The notes beneath the pieces are model-generated. The model saw nothing but the letters and a program-made list of their open reading frames with translations, had not been told where the DNA came from and did not search any database. DNA of 64,000 nucleotides from the NCBI GenBank assembly GCA_937928755.1, contig CALEZI010000197.1:1-64000 (forward strand), written 5' to 3'. The position numbers and the translations under genes are program-made. The stretch's first letter is position 1. Each line of letters begins with the position of its first letter. The DNA comes from an uncultured Rhodanobacteraceae bacterium. GTDB taxonomy: Bacteria; Pseudomonadota; Gammaproteobacteria; Xanthomonadales; SZUA-5. Below, in pieces: positions 20,201-27,846 of the stretch.

Positions 20201-23200
20201 CACGCTGGTGCTGACCAGCCAGCCGACCGCCAATGTCAGCATTGCGCTGAATCCCGATGGGCAAGTGACGGCAGCGACGAGCCCGGTGGTATTCACCAGC
20301 GCGAACTGGGCGACGCCGCAGGTCGTCACCGTGACAGCGGTTGACGACGTTATCGTCGAAGGCCCGCACACCGGCACCATCATTCATGCGGTGACCAGTG
20401 GCGATGCGACCTATAACACCTTCCCCGTCGCCAACGTCGTTGCCAACATAACCGACAACGATCTGCCGACTCTGGCGATCAACGACGTATCGATCGCCGA
20501 GGGCAACTCCGGCACGCAGATATTGACCTTCACGGTCACGCGGACCGGCACGACGGCATCTGCGGTTGGATTCAGCTTTGCCACCGCTGATGGCACTGCC
20601 ACAACGGCGGACAGCGATTACCTCGTCGCCAGCGGCACCGGCGCGATTCCAAGCGGCGGCGCGAGCGGCACCACGACGGTCAGCCTGACCATCAACGGCG
20701 ATGCCACCTTCGAGAACACCGAGAGCTTCTTCGTCAATCTGACCGCGCCGACCAATGCGACGATCGCCGATGCTCAAGGCGTGGGCACGATCACCAATGA
20801 CGACGCCGCGCCGACTTTGGCGATCAACGATGTCAGCATCGTCGAGGGCAATACCGGCACGCAGAACCTGGTGTTCACGGTGACTCGGACGGGTCTGACC
20901 GCCTTGCCAGCCAGCTTCACGGCAGCGACGGCGGACAGCATTGCAACCGCGCCTTCGGATTATCTGGCGGCTTTGGTCGGCTCGACGACCATCGCGGCGG
21001 GTGGCGCAACCGGCACGACCACGCTGAGCGCGACCATCAATGGCGATTTCATCGTTGAGCCCAATGAGACCTTCTTCGTCAATTTGAGCGCGCCGGCAAA
21101 CGCCACCATTTCCGATAACCAGGGCCTGGGCACGATCACCAATGACGACACCGCCGGCATCAGCGTCGTACAAAGCGGCGGCACCACCGATGTCACCGAG
21201 GGTGGGGCAACCGACACTTACACGCTGGTGTTGACCAGCCAGCCGACCGCGGATGTGTCGATTGCGCTCAATGGTGGCACCCAGGTGACGCTGAGCCCGA
21301 CACCGTTGGTGTTCACCAGCGGCAATTGGAATCTGCCGCAAACGGTAACGGTGACTGCGGTGGACGATCCTGTCATCGAGGGCAATCACTCGGGTGCCGT
21401 CACCTCGGCCGTGACCAGTGTCAATGGCATCTACAATGGCTTTGTTGTCGCGCCGGTGAGTGTGGCGATTACCGACAACGACACACCGGGAGTGGCCCTC
21501 GTCGAGAGCGGTGGCAACACGCTGGTGACCGAAGGCGGAGCCACGGATACCTACACGATGGTGTTGACCAGCCAGCCGAGCGCGAATGTGACGGTGACGC
21601 CGAACGGCGGCGCGCAGCTGAACAACCCGCCGGCGGTGGTGTTCACCAATGCGAACTGGAACCTGCCGCAGACGGTGACGGTGATGGCGACCGACGATAA
21701 CGTGGTTGAAGGCACCCATAGCGGCAGCATCAGCCACACCGTAACCAGCGCCGATGGCAACTACGAAGGACTGGTCGTCGGGCAAGTGAGCGGCAGCATC
21801 ACCGACAACGACAGTGCGGTGGTGGCTTTCGATCCGATCGGCGTCAGCCAGAGTGAGGCGACCAGCCCGATGGCGTTCACCGTCACCTTGAGCAATCCGG
21901 TAGCTTCGGGAGTGACAGTGACGGTGAATTCAGCGCCGGGCACGGCGACGGCGGCGGACTTCACGCCGATTGTTGCGGGCACGGTCACCTTCCCCGCGAA
22001 CAGCACGGCCAGCCAGACGGTCAACGTGGTCATCAACAATGACGTGCTGGACGAGGACGATGAAACCTTCACGCTCACGCTGTCGGCACCGATCGCCACT
22101 GGCACCGTCACGCTGGGGACAGCTGTTGCGACCGGCACCATCGTTGATAACGACCTGCCACCGGTGATCTCGATCACCAGCCCGAGTCAGCTGGAAGGCA
22201 ATGCTGGCAACACGCCGATGAACTTTGTGGTCAGCTTGTCGGCGATCTCCGGGCGCGATGTGACGTTCACGCGCGCCACCGCCGATGGCACGGCGACGGT
22301 CGCCAACAACGACTATCAGCCGCTTGCGGCGGCGAGCGCCACGATCCCGGCTGGTCAGATGAGCATCACGATCCCGGTGCAGATCGTCGGCAACACGTTG
22401 TTCGAAGGCAACGAGACCTTCAGCCTGAACCTGACCGGCGTGGTCAATGCGACCCCGACCAGCCTGAGCGGCACCGGCACCATCGAGGACGACGACCAGC
22501 AGCCGACGACGACCACGATCACCAGCGATCTGCCCGATCCGAGCGTGGTCGGCCAGCCGTACCCGGTCAATGTCACGGTCACGGCGGTGAGCACCTCGCC
22601 GCTGGGCACGGTCACCATCAGCGATGGCACCGACAGTTGCGGGCCGGTTGCAGTGACCACCGGCACGGCGCCGAACAGCAGCGCCAGTTGCAATCTGACC
22701 AGCACCACGGCGGGCGCAAAGACCTTGACCGCGAGCTACACCGCGGCCAGCACGGCGTTTGCCGACAGCGTTGGCACCACCGCGCATCAGGTCAATGCTG
22801 CCGGCACGTCGATCAGCGTGGTCGGCCCGCCGCGTAGCCGGATCAACCAGCCGATCACCTTCACCTTTGCGCTGAGCGTCAACGCGCCGGGAGCGGGTTC
22901 GCCAGCGGGTACGGTCACGCTGAGCAGCGGCGCCGCGAACTGCAACGTGACGGTGCCGACGGCCACGCCAAGTTGCGCGTTGACCTTCGATACGCTGGGC
23001 CCACGCACGGTCAGCGCTGCATTCGTGCCAGGCAACGGCAACTTCCTCGGATCGAGCAGCAGCGGGGCGGGCGACGCGCAGACGCTGGTGTTTGCCTTGA
23101 GCGATATCGCGGTGACCAAGAGCAACGGGGCAGGGACCTACGTACCGGGCGAACTGATCGTCTACACGGTGACGGTGCGTAACCTCGGACCCGACGCTGC

Positions 23201-23807
23201 AACCGGCATCCGCGTACGCGATCAGGTTCCGGTCGGCCTGCTCGACGTGGTCTGGTCCTGCGACGCCAGTGGCGGCGTGGTTTGTCCGCAGGAAGGCGGC
23301 AGCGGCGATCTGGATGCCACCACCGGCGCTTTCCCGGTTGGCGGATTACTCAACTACACCTTCTACGGCAACGCCGGCAGCGGCCCCGCGCCGCTGGTGA
23401 ACACCGCGCTGGTGGAACTGCCGGCCGACACCACGATCGAGGATCCGCTTCCGGGCAACAACAGTGCCAGTGACACCGATCTGCTCGAGTTCCTGTTCCG
23501 CAATGGATTCGAGGACCCGATCGTCAACAGCCAGGCCGGCAGCTATCTGCTGCCGACCCAGGCTCTGCGTGGGGTGCTCGATGACGTTGCGCGGGTGGTC
23601 TACGAACTCGACGACGCCAATGGCCCGGCGCTGCGCGTGTACGCGCGCTTGTTCGATGGCGAGGTTCAGTTCGCCTTGGCCGTACGCGGCAGCAATGGCG
23701 CGCTGCGCCTGGGCGCGTGGCAGAGCTTCGAGGCCGAGCCGCAGCTCAACTGGACGGCAACAGCGGTTGCCGACGGCTGGCTGCTGGAGGTTGTCGAACT
23801 GCGCTGA
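14271..23807 (+). CDS. Giant exported multi-domain surface protein (3178 residues)
   Basis: Signal peptide at STQVLVAAVSLALAGSATAA. Domains in order, with rough residue positions: FG-GAP/VCBS-like beta-propeller repeats (70-430, for example LAAADVDSDGYPDLF), a CSLREAIDAAN anchor and parallel beta-helix (465-830), an Ig-like domain (950-1040), a second SLRDVI beta-helix (1045-1360), two DUF11 repeats (1470, 1600), about nine Calx-beta or related repeats (1725-2740), two Ig-like domains (2743-2940), one DUF11 repeat (2945-3060), then LFRNGFE and a 98-residue tail. Start 14271 was preferred over 14211 because GAGG lies 6 bases upstream and the signal follows. Likely a calcium-stabilised cell-surface or secreted adhesin; no protease or toxin domain is visible. 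Confidence 0.85.
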   Translation: MNSVSMPHWIRSTQVLVAAVSLALAGSATAAPTISGTELDIAGLKFGAAYELGAAAAKSQPNTRALSLAAADVDSDGYPDLFSGYATEKGGLLTIHRGNPEAWAPTLAMSHALIRAGQYPPGFLAEAQSLTLPAAPELMVTGDFDHDGHADLVFAQRGESAVYLLRGNAAGLGAVQKLTQPGAVDALAAGHIDRPDGFADLAIALSTKRGASLQLYTAGIDAPARAQALPAAASELHVGQVDSSPMGDVVALAAGKVLILHGVDRAATGDTLETLDFGFAVQTLALGTFIWDRAGATELALLKDDGTIHIASRGVLETTPFTIEEISARRRAQHALTEVVVKAWQPGIDADWRIAESMPAQMSKASTGASPRLLAARLSNQPADDLLAVDSLGRAINITTFDGIKRSSAQLPATLPPVAVMSLQTSAFPRPGLITLGAGAAAITLIPAAPTATFTVTKTADTNDGVCNADCSLREAIDAANVNGLGADTVSIPAGTYTLTITNAGGVDENVNDTGDLDVIGVTALIGAGAASTIIQAGTTNANGIDKVLAFSPGCFSGISSSLSGVTVRFGRNTQPETDPFFSFTGGGIDVCNTGAGGFTMTNVTVTENNVTNGYGGGINIDTLAPANGTFSISGSTISNNRTSSAASILKNGGGINLLGDSHTVSISNSTISGNTSNALGGGINVNHNIGGAITISGSTISNNTAASRGGGVSNLNLGTATLTINNDSVISGNVSQGTAAGTESRGGGVFIGSSASATTIRETTITGNQASTGAFQGGGGIAALTGTITAQFNRLSGNIAGAAGGSGFHNAGATVTGTRNWWGCNAGPGSAPCDRSANTSGTLTTTPHLVLRHVASPSSIVIGQSTTTTADFLTDSASGPVAVADLDALIGTSHIINNPVRGTLSGVQASIQANGTATATFTATTVGAGSADSVVDAHTQTAPITIGQASTTTTITAHTPDPSLINTAVTVNYSVAVNAPGAGTPTGNVTVSDGVNNCVGSVAAGTCNLTLTTGGPRTLTATYAGDTSFSTSSDTEPHTVSVCPSVVTNGNDAGAGSLRDVIANACEPSTITFQAGVTTVTLTSAEILVNKNVTIDGGTGVTVARSSAGGTPNFRIFNIQTGRTVSMNNLRVQNGNHPAQAGGIENNGTLNLNNMEITGNRSPQGGGIQNNNVLVLNNSTISGNTATLFGGGLTIFGPTTTLTNCTITGNQADSDSGGMNASGTVSITNCTIARNTTVLSAGLGAGIVVNAANLTLRNSIVAANTSGNLSEANFNGTVQAASAFNVVGAGPAGGLTNGVNNNQVGVTPTALSLGALGNYGGATPTLPLLPGSPAINAGTNVSAPATDQRGIARPAAVDVGAFESRGFNLSIAGGSGQTAVISTPFATALSVNVAPVAVGEPVQGGTVSFTPPGAGASASLTTSPASINAGGVASVTAVANATAGGYTVSANSAGNTGSALSFALTNRLLSADLSITKTNGTTTSTPGGSTTYTITASNAGPDPVTGATVADTFPASLTCNWTCVGAGGGTCTASGSGNINSLVNLPSGGSVTFTASCAISASATGTLANTATVSSSISDPTPANNNAIDSDTLTPAANLGITKTDGVASVFAGGNTTYTITTSNAGPSNAPGATVSDTFPAVLTCTWTCVGAGGGTCTAAGAGNINDTVNLPAGGSVTHTASCSISGAASGSLINTATVTAPGGVTDGDVGNNSATDTNTISALPSLSVNDVSVAEGNAGTGILTFTVTRTGPAAGAVGFDFATSDGTATTANADYVSASGTGSIASGGATGTTTISVTINGDAIFENSENFNVTLSAPTGAVIADATGIGTITNDDTAPTLAIDDVVIVEGNAGTQNLVFTVTRTGLTALPASFTAVTANGTASAPSDYLAALAGTTSIAAGGATGTTTLTATINGDFVVEANETFFVNLSAPANATLSDGQGLGTITNDDTAGIVLVQSMGSTDVTEGGATDSYTLVLTSQPTANVSIALNPDGQVTAATSPVVFTSANWATPQVVTVTAVDDVIVEGPHTGTIIHAVTSGDATYNTFPVANVVANITDNDLPTLAINDVSIAEGNSGTQILTFTVTRTGTTASAVGFSFATADGTATTADSDYLVASGTGAIPSGGASGTTTVSLTINGDATFENTESFFVNLTAPTNATIADAQGVGTITNDDAAPTLAINDVSIVEGNTGTQNLVFTVTRTGLTALPASFTAATADSIATAPSDYLAALVGSTTIAAGGATGTTTLSATINGDFIVEPNETFFVNLSAPANATISDNQGLGTITNDDTAGISVVQSGGTTDVTEGGATDTYTLVLTSQPTADVSIALNGGTQVTLSPTPLVFTSGNWNLPQTVTVTAVDDPVIEGNHSGAVTSAVTSVNGIYNGFVVAPVSVAITDNDTPGVALVESGGNTLVTEGGATDTYTMVLTSQPSANVTVTPNGGAQLNNPPAVVFTNANWNLPQTVTVMATDDNVVEGTHSGSISHTVTSADGNYEGLVVGQVSGSITDNDSAVVAFDPIGVSQSEATSPMAFTVTLSNPVASGVTVTVNSAPGTATAADFTPIVAGTVTFPANSTASQTVNVVINNDVLDEDDETFTLTLSAPIATGTVTLGTAVATGTIVDNDLPPVISITSPSQLEGNAGNTPMNFVVSLSAISGRDVTFTRATADGTATVANNDYQPLAAASATIPAGQMSITIPVQIVGNTLFEGNETFSLNLTGVVNATPTSLSGTGTIEDDDQQPTTTTITSDLPDPSVVGQPYPVNVTVTAVSTSPLGTVTISDGTDSCGPVAVTTGTAPNSSASCNLTSTTAGAKTLTASYTAASTAFADSVGTTAHQVNAAGTSISVVGPPRSRINQPITFTFALSVNAPGAGSPAGTVTLSSGAANCNVTVPTATPSCALTFDTLGPRTVSAAFVPGNGNFLGSSSSGAGDAQTLVFALSDIAVTKSNGAGTYVPGELIVYTVTVRNLGPDAATGIRVRDQVPVGLLDVVWSCDASGGVVCPQEGGSGDLDATTGAFPVGGLLNYTFYGNAGSGPAPLVNTALVELPADTTIEDPLPGNNSASDTDLLEFLFRNGFEDPIVNSQAGSYLLPTQALRGVLDDVARVVYELDDANGPALRVYARLFDGEVQFALAVRGSNGALRLGAWQSFEAEPQLNWTATAVADGWLLEVVELR
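19447..21486 (+). repeat. Tandem 1020-bp super-repeat inside the giant surface gene
   Basis: Three modules (A: Calx-beta with SVAEGN/SIAEGN; B: Calx-beta with LTALPASF; C: module opening VTEGGATD) occur as A-B-C-A-B-C with a period of about 1020 bp (340 residues). Long stretches of B are nearly identical between copies, for example GTQNLVFTVTRTGLTALPAS and APSDYLAAL. A further C-type module follows at about 21490. This indicates a recent block duplication and possible length variation. Confidence 0.75.
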
Positions 23808-23828
23808 CGGCGGCGACGGGAGCAGTCT

Positions 23829-23861
23829 GCCGGTGAGTGCGATGCAGTCGCGCTCACCGGC
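23829..23861 (+). terminator. Terminator-like hairpin after the giant gene
   Basis: Perfect 9-bp arms GCCGGTGAG and CTCACCGGC flank a 15-base loop, beginning 21 bases after the stop codon. A second imperfect GCCGGTG-type repeat follows near 23880. No T-run is present. Confidence 0.45.
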
Positions 23862-23948
23862 TTGGCCGAGCTGAATTGGGCCGGTGTGCCGCGCAGCGGT
23901 TCACCGGCGCGGCAGGCTCCAGGTTCACGGGCCACTGCGTTCCCAGCC

Positions 23949-24173
23949 TCAATCCTGTAACGAGCGCAGCGCTTCCAACACCGCCCAGCACTCGGTCTTG
24001 TTAGGCGAGTTCGACGCCCATTTGCGCATCTCCTCGACGAATTTATCGAGGATCTGATCTGACTCGAGCTGTCTGGCCAGTTCGATTTGCGCTCTGGCCG
24101 AACCCATATCCCCAAGCCCGGCAAACGCCCAGGCGCAGGTCAGGCGCGGTTGATAGTAACTGGGGTGCGCCCT
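23949..24173 (-). pseudogene. C-terminal remnant of a TPR protein
   Basis: An open frame of 74 codons bounded upstream by TAA and lacking a usable early start. It reads HPSYYQPRLTCAWAFAGLGD, then SARAQIELARQLESDQ and ends WAVLEALRSLQD. The AWAFAGLGD...ARAQIELA pattern is that of the last tetratricopeptide repeat in bacterial adenylate-cyclase-like/TPR regulators, where HP-x-Y precedes the repeat. The rest of the gene is missing. Its likely counterpart, a membrane-helix remnant of the same family, lies at 30111-30372. Confidence 0.55.
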
Positions 24174-24205
24174 TTACCTCCGCTGCATTGCCGAGTGAAT
24201 CGTGA

Positions 24206-24220
24206 TACGGTTATCCCGTA
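24206..24220. promoter_or_regulatory. Candidate operator of the toxin-antitoxin pair
   Basis: TACGGTTATCCCGTA is a perfect 5-bp inverted repeat (TACGG/CCGTA) with a 5-base spacer, 20 bases before the antitoxin start. Ribbon-helix-helix antitoxins usually bind such palindromes to autorepress, so this is the best operator candidate. Confidence 0.5.
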
Positions 24221-24240
24221 CTTATTGATATGGGCGCGCC

Positions 24241-24480
24241 GTGAAAACTACTTTGGAACTGTCTGACAGCCTGATCGAGCAATCACGCGTTATTCAGCAG
24301 CGCGATCGGATCAGCCTCAAAGCCTTGGTTGAGGAAGGGTTGCGTCTCGCCATCGCCAAGCGGCAGGCACCGTCCGACTATCGCTTCGAGCCCGTCCATG
24401 GTGGCAGCGGTTGGCTGACCGAAGAAGCTGAAGAGGCAGGGGGCCTGAGTGCCGTCCTGCGCGAGGTCAACGAGCGATGA
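24241..24480 (+). CDS. vapB: VapB-type antitoxin
   Basis: A 79-residue protein starting at GTG. The N-terminal strand MKTTLELSDSLIEQSR and helix ISLKALVEEGLRLAIAK form a ribbon-helix-helix DNA-binding fold of the VapB/DUF2191 class. The C-terminal part (HGGSGWLTEEAEEAG) would bind and block the toxin. The last codons overlap the toxin gene by 4 bases (ATGA), typical of type II toxin-antitoxin pairs. A 15-bp palindrome lies just upstream. No better start exists, since the conserved MKTT begins at this GTG. Confidence 0.85.
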   Translation: MKTTLELSDSLIEQSRVIQQRDRISLKALVEEGLRLAIAKRQAPSDYRFEPVHGGSGWLTEEAEEAGGLSAVLREVNER

Positions 24481-24908
24481 TCGCTCTGGACACCAACCTG
24501 CTGGTTTACGCTCATCAGAACGACAGCCCTTGGCGGGATCAAGCGGTCGCGGCGATCCGGCCAGTCGTCGAAGGGCGTATCCCATGGGCGTTGCCTTGGC
24601 CGGTGGTTCATGAGTTCTTCGGTGTCGTGACCCATGGACGATTCAAGGTGCCGTCAACGCCCGCCGAGGCACTGGGAATGCTGCGGAACCTGCTGGCTTC
24701 ACCAACCGTCCAGGTCATCGGCGAGGGTCCCGGGCATTTCGATGTTCTGGCCGATCTCATCACCCGCGCCCGTCTGAGCGGGCCGATGGTCCACGATGCG
24801 CGAATTGCAGCCATCTGCATCAGCAATGGCGTTCGCGAACTGTGGAGCGTAGATCGCGATTTCTCACGCTTCCCCGCCCTGAAGGTGCGCAACCCCTTGC
24901 GCATCTGA
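24477..24908 (+). CDS. vapC: VapC-type PIN-domain toxin ribonuclease
   Basis: A 143-residue PIN-domain protein. Metal-binding acidic residues visible are Asp5 in MIALDTNLLVY, Glu46 in PVVHEFFG, the Asp in MVHDARIAAIC and the Asp residues in LWSVDRDFSRF. The pattern is complete, so the nuclease is probably active and would cut a specific RNA, commonly tRNA or rRNA in this family. Translation is coupled to the antitoxin by an ATGA overlap. Downstream sequence is made of repeats and gene remnants, typical of a genomic island edge. Confidence 0.9.
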   Translation: MIALDTNLLVYAHQNDSPWRDQAVAAIRPVVEGRIPWALPWPVVHEFFGVVTHGRFKVPSTPAEALGMLRNLLASPTVQVIGEGPGHFDVLADLITRARLSGPMVHDARIAAICISNGVRELWSVDRDFSRFPALKVRNPLRI

Positions 24909-24939
24909 AGGGCGAACTCGCGTAAGGCGGATTCCTTGG

Positions 24940-24985
24940 TAGGGTGAACCCGCATACGCTTCACCGTGCGGTTTCCACCGTCACG
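24940..24985. repeat. REP-like hairpin element, copy A
   Basis: The segment TAGGGTGAACCCGCATACGC, then TTCACCGTGCGGTTTCCACC, resembles the segment at 27783-27825 (TAGGGCGCGAATCCGCACAG, then CTTCAACGTGCGGATTCC). Both carry TAGGG followed by an imperfect inverted repeat around CCGCA/TGCGG. Such TAGGG-led hairpins are dispersed in many proteobacterial genomes. This one lies 30 bases after vapC. Confidence 0.55.
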
Positions 24986-25078
24986 AGTACGTCATCAAGC
25001 ACGTTGCTTTGTCACCGTCCGGCGGAGACGCTTCACCCGCGTAGGGGATCGGCGCGGGATTCGCGTCCGTCCCGTTTT

Positions 25079-25192
25079 GTGCTGTTCGGGCCGGACAGTG
25101 ACTGGAATGAGGTCGCCGCGTTGGCAGAACAGAGTTATCGACACTACGTCAGCAAGCGCCTGCTGGCGCGGCTCGACTCCGGCGTGGCCTGA
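25079..25192 (+). pseudogene. C-terminal remnant of an MmcQ/YjbR-family protein
   Basis: The frame VLFGPDSDWNEVAALAEQSY followed by RHYVSKRLLARLD ends at a TGA. The pattern W-x-EVA-x-L-x-x-x-SYR-x-x-x-x-KRL-x-x-x-LD is the C-terminal signature of MmcQ/YjbR (CyaY-like fold) proteins. The remaining two thirds of the family domain are absent; sequence upstream is the REP-like element. No start codon context supports expression. Confidence 0.55.
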
Positions 25193-25325
25193 TCCATTGC
25201 GGCCCGCGGATCCGGCTATGCACAAAGGCAGCGGTTCGTGGCTGAAGGGAGCTGGTTTTGCATCTTCGACGTTGCCGCTCCCCCTTTTCGCTATCGTCAG
25301 GGCTATCCCACCGCCGGACGCTTCG

Positions 25326-25539
25326 GTGAAGAGAATTGGCCCACTCATCATGTTCGGATCGATGCTCGGCTGTGCTACCGACGTCTCGGCGCGGACGCTC
25401 GGTCACGTCATCGGACGAGGCAACGGCGGAAGCAATCGATGCTTTCGAGGCCCACGAGGCGGATGCTTCCGCTGCTCTGGATGATTCCGAAGACAGTGGC
25501 GAGCAGGTGTGGGAGCCGGATCAAGAGGGCGCGGGTTGA
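25326..25539 (+). pseudogene. Possible frameshifted lipoprotein gene
   Basis: A GTG-initiated frame reads (V)KRIGPLIMFGSMLGCATD, a plausible lipoprotein signal with lipobox MLGC. It soon turns into Arg/Gly/Cys-rich sequence. The frame beginning near 25395 instead gives an acidic, soluble-looking C-terminus (EAIDAFEAHEADASAALDD, ending at 25539). One indel near 25395 would join them. No homologue is recognised, so this is tentative. Confidence 0.3.
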
Positions 25540-25617
25540 CAGTCCAAGGGAAGAAGGGCGCGAAGTCGACTGTCCCGTGTTCGCGCGGGAGCGGAGACGC
25601 TATTTGGGGGTGCGAGG

Positions 25618-27207
25618 ATGATCGAGCAGGAAGCGCCGGCCGGCGGGCCGGTTATCACATCGCCGGCGCATTCGGGGCGCTGGCCGCCGGCGCGGCTTGC
25701 GCCCGTCCCTGGCCGGCTCCAGCCGATGGCCCGCGCCATTTGGGCCGTGCTGCTGGCCGTCGTGGTGATCGCCGAAGCGGGCGGCATCTGGCTGGCGCTT
25801 GCCGCGCTTCAGGGCGTTCCGGCCGCCGATCGGCCGGCGGCGGCCGCGTTTACCGCATTCAATGTCACGGCCAATCTGCTCGGGTGGCTGGGGCTGGTCG
25901 CGGCGGCGACGATGCTGCTGCGCAAGCGCAACGATCCGGTCGCGCTGCTTCTCTCGCTGTCGTTGCTGGCGGGGGCGGGCAGCCTGGCCTCGCTGCTCGA
26001 TTTCTACGGACAAGCGGGCCTCGGCTGGCTCGATTCGGTGATGCCGGCGCTGTGGATTGGCCTCGCGGCGGCGGCACTGCCGGCGTTTCCCGACGGGCGG
26101 TATCAGCCGCGCTGGGGCGCCTGGGTCGCGCTTGCCGCGCTTGCCCTCACGCCCGTGATCATGTTCGACGAGATCATTGGCGATCTGTCGACGATGCTGG
26201 GCTTCGCGCTGATCGGGGCCGCGCTCGCCGCAATGGTCGTGCGCTACCGCCGGACACCGCCGGGCCTGGAACGCCAGCAGCTGAAATGGGCTGGCTTCGG
26301 CTTCATCAGCGGCATGCTGGTGCTGTTCGGCAGCTTCATTGCGATCAGTTTTCTGGACGCCGGGGTGGTCCCGGAAAGCTGGACCGATATGCTTGCCGTC
26401 GCATTGCTGGCGGGCTTCTATCTCTGCTTCCTGCTGATTGCCGCGGGGCTGCTGGTGTCGCTGCTGCGCTACCGGCTATGGGATGCCGATTCAGCCATCG
26501 GCCGGTCGCTGGGATATGCCGGCGTCACCATTGTGGCGGGCGGCGTGTTTGCCGCCAGCACCACCGCGCTCAACGAGCTGGTGTCCTCCACGGTGGGCGA
26601 CAAGACGCTGATCGCGGCGATCAGCACCACGATGTCGGCGCTGGTCTATGCGCCGGCGCGAAGATGGCTCAATGCCGGTGTCGAACGCAAGTTCCGCCCG
26701 GGCCTGGCAAGCCTGGCCCGGCTGCCCGAGCGGCTGCAGCTGTGGCAGCACGATGCCGGGCTCGAACGGCTGGGCGAGCGGACGACTGCGGCGCTGGTCG
26801 AAGGGCTGCATGCAGGCCATGCGGCGCTGCTGATCGTGCTCGGTGGCAACTATCATGTGATTGGCGCGACCGGCATCGATCCCGAACGGGTCACTGGCTG
26901 GCGCGACGAAATGTTGGCACCGGCGGAAGCCGCAACGCCGCGACGCCAGGATCCAACCGATCCCGTGTTTCCCTGGCGGATCATCTTTGCCGATGGCGCA
27001 GCGCCAATTGGCGCCCTGCTGCTCGGCCTGCGCACGGACGGCAGCAGCTACGCCAAGGACGAGCGGGCGATGATCGCAAGGCTTGAACCCGCGCTCGCCG
27101 TGGCGCTGCGTGCGGCCCAATTGCGGTCGACAGGTGAGCGGGAACTTGCCGAACGCATCGCCCGGCTCGAAGCCATCGTCAACAGCAGCAGAATTTGCGC
27201 CGCCTGA
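25618..27207 (+). CDS. Polytopic membrane protein with C-terminal sensory/coiled-coil region
   Basis: A 529-residue protein with about eight to nine membrane segments between residues 35 and 345 (for example AIWAVLLAVVVIAEAGG, GFALIGAALAAMVV, AGFYLCFLLIAAGLLVSLL). A soluble GAF-like region (about 370-500, with AALLIVLGGNYHVIGATG) and a short helix ELAERIARLEAIVNSS end the chain. The layout resembles the N-terminal part of 7TM-type sensor kinases or regulators but lacks any kinase catalytic motif. An internal ATG at 25726, just before the first helix, is an alternative start. It lies among remnants and repeats and may be a horizontally acquired, shortened sensor gene. Function unknown. Confidence 0.7.
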   Translation: MIEQEAPAGGPVITSPAHSGRWPPARLAPVPGRLQPMARAIWAVLLAVVVIAEAGGIWLALAALQGVPAADRPAAAAFTAFNVTANLLGWLGLVAAATMLLRKRNDPVALLLSLSLLAGAGSLASLLDFYGQAGLGWLDSVMPALWIGLAAAALPAFPDGRYQPRWGAWVALAALALTPVIMFDEIIGDLSTMLGFALIGAALAAMVVRYRRTPPGLERQQLKWAGFGFISGMLVLFGSFIAISFLDAGVVPESWTDMLAVALLAGFYLCFLLIAAGLLVSLLRYRLWDADSAIGRSLGYAGVTIVAGGVFAASTTALNELVSSTVGDKTLIAAISTTMSALVYAPARRWLNAGVERKFRPGLASLARLPERLQLWQHDAGLERLGERTTAALVEGLHAGHAALLIVLGGNYHVIGATGIDPERVTGWRDEMLAPAEAATPRRQDPTDPVFPWRIIFADGAAPIGALLLGLRTDGSSYAKDERAMIARLEPALAVALRAAQLRSTGERELAERIARLEAIVNSSRICAA

Positions 27208-27483
27208 GCCGCGCGCTCCACGCATGGCCGCGAGACAGGCTGCGAAACTCAAGCACCAGATCGCGCTCCTCCGCCACCCGCTTCAGCACAACCGGCAGCT
27301 CGCGGCGCGGCACGACATGAAAGCGCACAGCAACACCGGACCACGGCAATCGGTAACCCCAGACCGTCCTTGACGGCCGCGTCTACCGCTGCACACCCCA
27401 TAGGTGCGATCGAAGGGGGTTTTCGGCGAAGAGGCGCTTACAGTTCCGCGGCGTCAGCTTTGCGACCTGGCTGGCGGGGTGCT
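27208..27483. other. Non-coding or degenerate stretch
   Basis: No intact gene is seen. On the minus strand a short open frame (about 27179-27375) reads FHVVPRRELPVVLKRV and EERDLVLEFRSLSRGH, which looks protein-like but has no start and no family that I recognise. Toward 27480 the sequence passes into the IS91 transposase remnant. Confidence 0.3.
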
Positions 27484-27790
27484 GGCCAACGCGTAATTCT
27501 CGCGCACGGCTTCGCACGGGCGCGCTGGGCGGACTGTACGGCCGAGTTCCTGGTGGCTTACTTGTGGAAGGGCCGCGGCGTGTGTCCGTCTTGCACCACC
27601 AAACGTCCTTCGACAGGCTCAGGACAGACTTCGGCGGCGACGGCGGCGCATCGGGTCGACTCGGTGATCCCGCGCGTGCCGATGCGGCGTGGGTGCTGGC
27701 TTTACCAAAGCGTCTGCGCCCGGCACTGCGCAATCACGCGGCGCTGGCGACGCGGGTGGTGCGCATCTTCATCGGCAGCATCGTAGGGCG
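27484..27790 (+). pseudogene. IS91-family transposase, N-terminal remnant
   Basis: The frame gives VILAHGFARARWADCTAEFL, then KGRGVCPSC, the zinc-binding N-terminus of IS91/IS801-type (Y2, rolling-circle) transposases. After an inserted short repeat the same frame resumes TAAHRVDSVIPRVPMR, then a frameshift near 27690 leads to WVLALPKRLRPALRNHAALA and VVRIFIGSI. One zinc ligand appears changed (family RC-x-x-C, here RWADC). Both indels and the missing catalytic tyrosine region show that it is dead. A C-terminal remnant of the same family lies at 44044-44165. Confidence 0.8.
27605..27636. repeat. Short dispersed repeat inserted in the transposase remnant
   Basis: GTCCTTCGACAGGCTCAGGA followed by CAGACTTCGGCG interrupts the transposase frame between CPSCTTKR and TAAHRVD. 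The TTCGACAGGCTCAGGAC core is a widespread short repeat in several bacterial phyla. Its position splits the conserved motif, so it inserted after, or during, decay of the transposase. Confidence 0.5.
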
Positions 27791-27846
27791 CGAATCCGCA
27801 CAGCTTCAACGTGCGGATTCCGCCGGTTGCGCGTGGTGGAATCCGC
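27783..27846. repeat. REP-like hairpin element, copy B
   Basis: Two overlapping hairpins: GAATCCGCAC (27792-27801) pairs perfectly with GTGCGGATTC (27811-27820) over a 9-base loop, and GCGGATTCCGCC (27813-27824) pairs with GGTGGAATCCGC (27835-27846) with one mismatch. The arms are shared, so alternative structures are possible. It resembles copy A at 24940 and truncates the IS91 remnant. Confidence 0.6.

Noticed and set aside
25509..27086. 525-codon plus-strand frame overlapping the membrane protein at 25618
   Set aside because: Composition is Gly/Arg/Ala-rich without hydrophobic segments, while the chosen frame has clear membrane helices.
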